A stretch of 64,000 bases of DNA, taken from assembly GCA_946401725.1 (NCBI GenBank), contig CAMIVE010000005.1:1-64000 (forward strand). The letters run 5' to 3'. The notes under the pieces are model-generated. The model did not search any database. It saw only the letters and a list, made by a program, of their open reading frames with translations, and had not been told where the DNA came from. Of the stretch, positions 58,160-64,000 are shown piece by piece (positions within the stretch are counted from its first letter, which is position 1; each line of letters begins with the position of its first letter). Source of the stretch: an uncultured Bacteroidales bacterium. GTDB lineage: Bacteria > Bacteroidota > Bacteroidia > Bacteroidales > P3. The position numbers and the translations under genes were made by a program.

Positions 58160-58355
58160 TTTTTCAAATGCTTTACTTTTCTAATCTGTATTTTCATTCC
58201 TTAACGCAACAACAATCGAATTAGTATATATAATCTGAATATTTTTTATTCAAAGAAAAGTCATCTGAACACCTCCATCCACTGAACAATAAAAAAACAA
58301 AAAAAACGTTAAAAGAAATGCAACTTAAGCGAGAACTTTCTAAACCAACAAAACA

Positions 58356-59597
58356 TTGATCTACAAAAACCTATACATCGACGGACATCTTTCCGACCTT
58401 ACCGTCACCGACGGCATCATCACCAGCATCCAACCTGTGCAGTCCGGTGTCGGAATTCAGGATTCGGTCATCAATAATCATGATTCAAGGACAGTCGACT
58501 GTCACGCCATGCGATGGGCGCTACCCGCCATGGTAAACATGCACACACATAGTGCCATGACTCTCTTCCGAAGCGCCGGAAGCGGACTCCCGCTCCAACA
58601 GTGGTTGCATGATACCATCTTCCCTCTTGAGGCAAAACTCACCCCCGACGATATCTACCGCGGAGCCTTGCAGGCCTTCGACGAAATGCGTTCCTCCGGA
58701 ACCACCGCCTTCAACGACATGTACTTCTGCACCGAGAGCACCATCCGCGCCGCTGCCGAAAAAAGGATGGGCGGCATCGTCTCCCTTTCCGTCACCGACG
58801 CCGACTTTGAAGACCCCGACAAAGCACTACATACTCACCGTTTCTTCAACGACTACGACCGCACCGTCTCCCGCCTCCCCCACGGCATCACCCTCGCCGT
58901 TGCACCTCACGCCATCTACTCCGTCTCAGGCAAGCACCTCCGCTACATCGCCGACTTTGCCCACGAACACGGACTTCCCTTCCATATACACCTTTCCGAG
59001 ACCCAGGCCGAACGGGAGAACTGCCTCAAAGAACACGGTGTTCCACCTGTCGTCTATCTCGACCAGCTAGGTATCTTTGACAAAGTAGGACAACACTTCA
59101 TCGGTGCCCATGCCCTCTGGTTCGACGAAACAGAAATCCGCATCCTCGGCGACCACCAGGTCACTGTGGTTCATTGCCCTAACTCAAACCTCAAACTGGG
59201 ATCCGGATTCCGATTCCTCTATAACGAACTGCGAGATGCAGGGGTCAATGTCACCCTCGGCACCGACGGCTGCGCGTCGAGCGACAACCTCGACATGATT
59301 GAGGCCATGAAAGTCATGTCGCTCCTTCAGAAAGGCACCCGTCTCGACGCCGCCGCACTCCCCGCCGACGAAGTGTTCCGCATCGCCACCGAGAACGGCT
59401 ACCGTGCCCTCGGAATGGACAACTGTGGCATCCGCACAGGCGCCCACGCCAATTTCTTTTTGGTCGACATCAGCCGTCCCCCATTCACCATCCTCCATCA
59501 ACAAGACCTCTCCCCAGAGCAAAGAAACAGCCTCTTTCTCAACCAACTCATATACGCCGCCCATGGCGACTGCATCACCGAGACAATAACCTTCTAA
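58356..59597 (+). CDS. Amidohydrolase, 5'-methylthioadenosine/S-adenosylhomocysteine deaminase-like
   Basis: A 413-residue metal-dependent deaminase of the amidohydrolase superfamily. Metal ligands are visible in MHTHSAMTLFR (HxH), FHIHLSET, the VVHCPNSNLKLGSGF loop and GTDGCASSDNLDM (Asp). These match MTA/SAH deaminases (MtaD), which turn adenosine-type by-products into inosine forms. A chlorohydrolase or other nucleobase deaminase role is possible. The start is TTG 58356 (IYKNLYIDGHLSD); no ATG fits. The oligopeptide-binding lipoprotein gene begins one base after its stop. Confidence 0.85.
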   Translation: MIYKNLYIDGHLSDLTVTDGIITSIQPVQSGVGIQDSVINNHDSRTVDCHAMRWALPAMVNMHTHSAMTLFRSAGSGLPLQQWLHDTIFPLEAKLTPDDIYRGALQAFDEMRSSGTTAFNDMYFCTESTIRAAAEKRMGGIVSLSVTDADFEDPDKALHTHRFFNDYDRTVSRLPHGITLAVAPHAIYSVSGKHLRYIADFAHEHGLPFHIHLSETQAERENCLKEHGVPPVVYLDQLGIFDKVGQHFIGAHALWFDETEIRILGDHQVTVVHCPNSNLKLGSGFRFLYNELRDAGVNVTLGTDGCASSDNLDMIEAMKVMSLLQKGTRLDAAALPADEVFRIATENGYRALGMDNCGIRTGAHANFFLVDISRPPFTILHQQDLSPEQRNSLFLNQLIYAAHGDCITETITF

Positions 59598-59598
59598 T

Positions 59599-61281
59599 AT
59601 GAAACATCCTCGCCAGTTTCCTCTTCTAAAAACATTCATACCAGTGTTAATGACAACATTAACACTGGTACTGGTCTGTTCCTGCCGTCACCACTCCGAA
59701 AGCGACAGCAAAGCCATCTTCCGCTATAACGAATCGGCCGGCATCACCACTCTCGATCCCGCCTTCGCCAAAGACCAGGCTATCATCTGGGCAACCAGCC
59801 AACTCTACAACGGACTCGTCAGACTTGACAGTAACCTCCTCATCGAGCCCTGCATCGCCAAACGGTGGACTATCTCCGACGATGGAAAGACCTACACCTT
59901 CATTTTGCGCGACGATGTGTGGTTCCACAAAAATCCGCTGTTCCATAATGCAGACTCCACACGGCGCGTCGTCGCCAGCGACTTCTGCTATTCGCTCAAC
60001 CGCATCCTAGACCCCAAGGTTGCCTCTCCAGGTCTCTGGATTTTCGCCCATGTCGCACCCGACGGATTTCAGGCCCCCAACGACTCTACCTTCATCGTCC
60101 GACTCAACGAGCCATTCTCACCCATGCTCTCGCTCCTCGCCATGAACTATTGCAGCGTGGTGCCCCACGAGGTGGCGGATCACTACGGCACCGACTTCCG
60201 CAACCACCCCTGCGGCACCGGTCCCTTCCAATTCCAATACTGGAAAGAGGGCGTCAAACTGGTCCTCCGAAAAAACCCGCTCTATTTTGAATTTGACACC
60301 GTCGAAACCCAGAATTCAAACTCGGAAATCCACCGCCTCCCCTATCTCGACGCCGTCGCCGTCACTTTCATCATCGATAAGCAGACCGCTTTCCTTGAGT
60401 TCATCAAAGGCAACCTCGACTTCATGAACTCCCTCGACGCCTCCTACAAAGACGAGATCCTTACCCGCACTGGTCAGCTCAAAGCCAAATACACCGATCG
60501 TATCGACATGGTCTCCATCCCCTTCCTCAACACCGAATACCTTGGATTCCGTATGGACAGCACCTCCGGGGCGCTCTCAGACCCTCGCATCCGGCAAGCG
60601 CTCAACTACGGCTTCGACCGTGCCAAAATGATGAAATATATGCGCAACAACATCGGACGACCGGCCACACAGGGGTTCATTCCCTGCGGACTGCCTGGTT
60701 ACGATAGCACCGCCTCCTACGGCTATCGTTACGACCCCGAAAAAGCGCGGCAGTTGCTCGCCGAAGCAGGTTACCCGGGGGGCAAAGGGCTTCCGACTGT
60801 CCAACTCGCCACCACCTCCTCCTACCTCGATCTATGCAAATACATCCAACAGCAGCTCTCCCTCCTCGGCATCGACATCAAAATCGATGTCAACCCGCCC
60901 GCCGCACTGCGGGAACAGATGGCACAAGGCAAAGCCGCCTGGTTCCGCGGCTCCTGGATAGCCGACTACCCCGACGCCGAAAACTATCTCACCCTTTTCT
61001 ACAGTCCCAACCGCGCCCCTGCCGGACCCAATTACACGCATTTCTCCTCACCCGCTTTCGACCGCCTATACCAGAAGTCCATCATAGAGACTGATCCCCA
61101 GCGGCGTATCGCTCTCTATAGAGCCATGGACTCCCTTGTCATGCAACAGGCTCCCGTCATGCCGCTCTACTACGACCAGATTCTCCACTTCACCCACAGA
61201 AACATCTCCGGACTACGCACCAACCCCATGAACGCCCTCGACCTACGATACGTCAAAAAAACAACAAACCCGAAACGATAA
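59599..61281 (+). CDS. Oligopeptide-binding lipoprotein, SBP_bac_5 family
   Basis: A 560-residue solute-binding protein. The signal peptide ends in a lipobox (LVLVCSC). The mature start is GITTLDPAFAKDQAIIW, followed by a LVRLDSNLLIEPCIAKRW segment and TYTFILRDDVWFHKNPLF, as in OppA/DppA proteins. The C-terminal lobe has FRGSWIADYPDAENYLT. No permease or ATPase gene is next to it, so it would have to work with a transporter encoded elsewhere. It begins one base after the deaminase stop, indicating co-expression. Confidence 0.92.
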   Translation: MKHPRQFPLLKTFIPVLMTTLTLVLVCSCRHHSESDSKAIFRYNESAGITTLDPAFAKDQAIIWATSQLYNGLVRLDSNLLIEPCIAKRWTISDDGKTYTFILRDDVWFHKNPLFHNADSTRRVVASDFCYSLNRILDPKVASPGLWIFAHVAPDGFQAPNDSTFIVRLNEPFSPMLSLLAMNYCSVVPHEVADHYGTDFRNHPCGTGPFQFQYWKEGVKLVLRKNPLYFEFDTVETQNSNSEIHRLPYLDAVAVTFIIDKQTAFLEFIKGNLDFMNSLDASYKDEILTRTGQLKAKYTDRIDMVSIPFLNTEYLGFRMDSTSGALSDPRIRQALNYGFDRAKMMKYMRNNIGRPATQGFIPCGLPGYDSTASYGYRYDPEKARQLLAEAGYPGGKGLPTVQLATTSSYLDLCKYIQQQLSLLGIDIKIDVNPPAALREQMAQGKAAWFRGSWIADYPDAENYLTLFYSPNRAPAGPNYTHFSSPAFDRLYQKSIIETDPQRRIALYRAMDSLVMQQAPVMPLYYDQILHFTHRNISGLRTNPMNALDLRYVKKTTNPKR

Positions 61282-61301
61282 TGTAATTCACAAACACCAT
61301 C

Positions 61302-62183
61302 ATGATGAAAAAAACAATACTATTGGCATTTGCTACAATCATTTCTTTGGGCCAGTTTTCCTGTACCACACACAAACATACTGCCAAATATTATCGGTCT
61401 CATCCTAAGGAACTTCAAGTTGTTCTTGACAGCATCTGTACCGAAGGATACAACCTCTACACCGCCGAGTATATCAATTGGATAACCACCGACTCCGTGC
61501 TTGCACATTACGACGAAAACAGTATCGGGGGCAATATCATCTGGCAACCCACTGACAGTACTTGGAAATCCGTTTTCCTCGATTCCAATAATGAGAAATG
61601 TATTTTTGAATTGAATTTCAACATCCACAACCAATCTCTGTCCATCAATTACGATACGAGACCTCTTACCATTGCAGAACAGACGCTTAGAGAATCAAGA
61701 GAAACCATGTTGCGCAAAGCACTCTCCCAATTCCGGGACAGTCTGCGCTACAACAGCAACTACGGACGCCCTAACATCGACTTTGTACAGGTCAATCCTA
61801 AAACCACTCGAATGTACATCCTTCAAGGTGTCGAATACCCCAATATCATCCCCTTCGGCAACGACTACAGTATCGACTTCGACAACGACGGCAACATCAA
61901 CGCTTTCCGACGTTACCACAACTCTCTCATCGCAATCCCCACTATCGATGAAAATGAAAATCCCACCTCGTCTGTAGTTCACTCACACTTGAAGAACAAT
62001 CCTTTCATCACGCCTACCGACATTTGTAATTTTCTGCTCTACAGAGGTTCCATGAAAGAAACAATGGTGCTCAGCACTGCCCTTGACGGATACATCATCT
62101 ACGTCGCCGAACATAACAGCGCCACTTTTATCACCCGAGAAGTGATTCAAAAAATCGTATCTAACTCCTCCAAAAACAAATAG
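61302..62183 (+). CDS. Exported lipoprotein with JAMM-like metal motif
   Basis: A 293-residue lipoprotein (signal peptide with lipobox LGQFSC). No family is named with certainty. In the C-terminal half it carries VVHSHLKNNPFITPTDICNF, an HxH-x7-T-x2-D arrangement (His227, His229, Asp240) like the JAMM/MPN+ metal motif, where Ser usually sits at the Thr position. It is followed by a strand-like LSTALDGYIIYVAEH. A candidate first Glu is in YNLYTAEYINWI. If real, it would be an exported isopeptidase- or amidase-like hydrolase. It lies 20 bases after the peptide-binding lipoprotein gene. Confidence 0.7.
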   Translation: MMKKTILLAFATIISLGQFSCTTHKHTAKYYRSHPKELQVVLDSICTEGYNLYTAEYINWITTDSVLAHYDENSIGGNIIWQPTDSTWKSVFLDSNNEKCIFELNFNIHNQSLSINYDTRPLTIAEQTLRESRETMLRKALSQFRDSLRYNSNYGRPNIDFVQVNPKTTRMYILQGVEYPNIIPFGNDYSIDFDNDGNINAFRRYHNSLIAIPTIDENENPTSSVVHSHLKNNPFITPTDICNFLLYRGSMKETMVLSTALDGYIIYVAEHNSATFITREVIQKIVSNSSKNK

Positions 62184-62186
62184 AAA

Positions 62187-62231
62187 AAAGCTTTTTGTTG
62201 ACTGTCATAACATACCAATCAACAAAAAGCT
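62187..62231. terminator. Bidirectional terminator between convergent genes
   Basis: AAGCTTTTTGTTGA and TCAACAAAAAGCTT form a perfect 14-base-pair stem with a 17-base loop, with T-runs on both sides. It lies between the convergent JAMM-like lipoprotein gene and valS. Confidence 0.8.
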
Positions 62232-62267
62232 TAATCATCCTATTTCCAACCCAAATGGTTGAGAAAA

Positions 62268-64000
62268 CTACAGATTGGCTATCTGTGCTTTCAGCGCTGC
62301 AATCTTCTGCTCGGCGTCGGCTTTCTTCTGTCGTTCGACTGCGACGACTTTCTCGGGAGCACCGTTGACAAATTTCTCATTGCCCAGTTTCTTCATCACA
62401 CTGGCAAGGAATCCTTCGGCATATTTCAATTCATCTTCCAACTTCTTCTTCTCTGCTTCCACATCAATATGCTGCGACATCGGCACAAAGCACTCCGTCG
62501 TGCCTACCATGAAACTCACAGCACCTTCTACTTTCTCATTGGCATAACGGATATCTGTCACATTGCCCAGCTTCTTGATGATACCGTCAAAACGGGAATT
62601 CATCGGCTTGCCGTCGGCACACACAAACACAACCTCCAAAGGTTCCTTCGGTGGCAGTCCTTTGCTGTTGCGCAAGTTGCGCACTCCGGCAATCACCTCA
62701 CGGGCCGTGACAAAATCGTCAAGCATCCGCTGGTCGTAGAAGACGCTGGTCGGAATGTGCTGATTCATAATACTGAAGTTGGCATTGATGAAAGCAGCCT
62801 TTTCTTCGTCCTTACCGATGGTCTGCAAGACATGCCAGATCTCCTCGGTGACAAAAGGCATGAATGGATGCAGCAGCAGTATCAGACGATTGAAGATACT
62901 GATGGTAGCGTCATAAGTCTCACGGTCAATGGGCGTACCAAAAGCAGGCTTGACCATTTCCAGATACCACGAGCAGAAGTCATCCCAAACCAGCTTGTAA
63001 GTAGCCATAAGGGCCTCACTGAGGCGGTACTGGTCAAAGTCTTTCTCTATTTCCTCGATAACTTGCGCCATACGTTGTTCCATCCACTGGATAGCGACAG
63101 CGTTTTCCTGACTCTGCTGTTCGTCTCCCACTTGCCACCCCATGACCAGACGCATGGCGTTCCACATCTTGTTGCTGAAATTGCGTCCTTGTTCACATAT
63201 CTTCTCGTCGAAGAGGATATCGTTACCGGCAGGGGCGGTAAGCAGCATACCCATACGCACGCCGTCAGCGCCATATTCTTCCATCAATTGGATTGGATCT
63301 GGCGAATTGCCGAGCGACTTGGACATCTTACGGCCCAGTTTATCGCGTACCACTCCGGTAAAATAGACGTTACGGAACGGCACCTTATGCAGGTACTCTT
63401 CGCCTGCCATGATCATGCGGGCCACCCAGAAGAAGATAATGTCGGGCGCCGTGATAAGGTCGGCTGTAGGATAGTAGTAATTAATTTCCTCATTGCCGGG
63501 ATTATTGATGCCGTCAAAGAGGCTGATAGGCCAAAGCCACGAGCTGAACCACGTGTCGAGGGCATCCTCATCCTGACAGAGATCGGAAGCTTGCAGATTG
63601 GGGTTACCGGTCTTCTGACGGGCCAGTTCCAATGCCTTGTCGGCCGTCTCGGCCACGACAAAATTCTCGGTATCATCAGGATCTGTCGACGGATAATAAT
63701 ATGCCGGTATACGGTGTCCCCACCAGAGTTGACGCGAGATACACCAGTCCTGGATATTCTCCAACCACTGACGGTAAGTATTCTTGTATTTCTCAGGATA
63801 GAACTTGATTTCGTCATTCATGACCGGCGGGAGAGCGATATCAGCGAAATGCTTCATCTTGAGGAACCACTGCAGTGACAGTCGTGGTTCGATGGCGGTA
63901 TCCGGGTTTCGCTGTGAGTAACCCACCTTGTTGGTATAGTCTTCCACCTTCTCCATCAACCCTGCAGCTTCAAGATCCTTAGCAATCTGCTTACGGCAAG
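62268..64000 (-). CDS. valS: Valyl-tRNA synthetase, C-terminal part (5-prime end outside window)
   Basis: The enzyme charges tRNA-Val with valine. 577 codons are visible; the frame stays open through 64000 (RKQIAKDLEAAGLMEK at the edge), so the N-terminal catalytic half with HIGH is off the window. Present are the tail of the catalytic domain (CISRQLWWGHRIPAYYYP), the KMSKS loop DKLGRKMSKSLGNSPDP and the anticodon-binding domain. The C-terminal coiled coil ends EQKIAALKAQIANL. It is complete at the C-terminus and followed by the bidirectional terminator. Confidence 0.97.
   Translation of the reverse strand, partial: CRKQIAKDLEAAGLMEKVEDYTNKVGYSQRNPDTAIEPRLSLQWFLKMKHFADIALPPVMNDEIKFYPEKYKNTYRQWLENIQDWCISRQLWWGHRIPAYYYPSTDPDDTENFVVAETADKALELARQKTGNPNLQASDLCQDEDALDTWFSSWLWPISLFDGINNPGNEEINYYYPTADLITAPDIIFFWVARMIMAGEEYLHKVPFRNVYFTGVVRDKLGRKMSKSLGNSPDPIQLMEEYGADGVRMGMLLTAPAGNDILFDEKICEQGRNFSNKMWNAMRLVMGWQVGDEQQSQENAVAIQWMEQRMAQVIEEIEKDFDQYRLSEALMATYKLVWDDFCSWYLEMVKPAFGTPIDRETYDATISIFNRLILLLHPFMPFVTEEIWHVLQTIGKDEEKAAFINANFSIMNQHIPTSVFYDQRMLDDFVTAREVIAGVRNLRNSKGLPPKEPLEVVFVCADGKPMNSRFDGIIKKLGNVTDIRYANEKVEGAVSFMVGTTECFVPMSQHIDVEAEKKKLEDELKYAEGFLASVMKKLGNEKFVNGAPEKVVAVERQKKADAEQKIAALKAQIANL

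Noticed and set aside
62259..63878. Long open frame antisense to valS
   Set aside because: ValRS signatures (KMSKS, C-terminal coiled coil) settle the coding strand.

Overview
The window is a dense stretch of a chromosome from an unclassified member of the Bacteroidales (phylum Bacteroidota), probably an anaerobic, amino-acid-fermenting relative of the Porphyromonas/Tannerella side of the order. Supporting signs are: -7 elements of the Bacteroidota type (TAnnTTTG) with almost no Shine-Dalgarno sequences; many outer-membrane beta-barrels and lipoproteins; a TonB receptor paired with a DUF4249 lipoprotein; a 29-residue, very basic, ribosomal-like protein; lysine 5,6-aminomutase; and a giant cleaved-adhesin-type surface protein. 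Genus-level placement is inference. I see no phage, insertion sequence, plasmid or CRISPR array.

Layout. 1-2985 (minus): the N-terminal 995 residues of a modular secreted adhesin that runs off the left edge. 3226-10732 (plus): a run of panD, a UPF0104 membrane protein, rfaE2, a small barrel, trxB, a putative porin and L-serine ammonia-lyase. 10844-11117 (minus) holds a decayed gene fragment. 11153-20165 (minus): a barrel protein, trigger factor, a DUF4249-like lipoprotein, tcdA, a GH2 beta-galactosidase homologue that has lost its catalytic residues, and a barrel protein. 20258-23410 (minus): a partial lysine-fermentation operon (kamD, kamE, CoA-transferase subunit B) with a promoter and terminator. 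23723-29703 (minus): RNase G, the 29-aa basic protein, an HU-type protein, a CPBP protease just after tRNA-Arg(CCG), luxS, mtnN and a DUF1846 protein. 30021-32700 (plus): a sensor kinase followed by a WG-repeat lipoprotein. 32712-35702 (minus): a metallo-beta-lactamase-fold lipoprotein, atoE and an unknown exported protein. 35815-42145 (plus): an exported helical protein, TonB receptor, DUF4249 lipoprotein and a second WG-repeat protein. 42237-58159 (minus): an exported propeller-like protein, tatC, tatA, a twin-arginine ferredoxin/aldo-keto reductase, a barrel, hflX, a glycosyltransferase, parC, folC, a barrel and a large TPR protein. 58356-62183 (plus): an MTA/SAH-deaminase-like amidohydrolase, an oligopeptide-binding lipoprotein and a lipoprotein with a JAMM-like metal motif. 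62268-64000 (minus): the C-terminal part of valyl-tRNA synthetase.

The main functional themes are amino-acid catabolism (serine deamination, lysine aminomutase, CoA transfer, short-chain fatty acid transport, peptide binding), recycling of S-adenosylmethionine by-products (luxS, mtnN, the amidohydrolase), and envelope biogenesis and export. The points most worth a second look are the inactive GH2 homologue, the exported JAMM-like lipoprotein, the repeated short leader motif upstream of several start codons, and the isolated kamD-kamE-CoA-transferase-B set.
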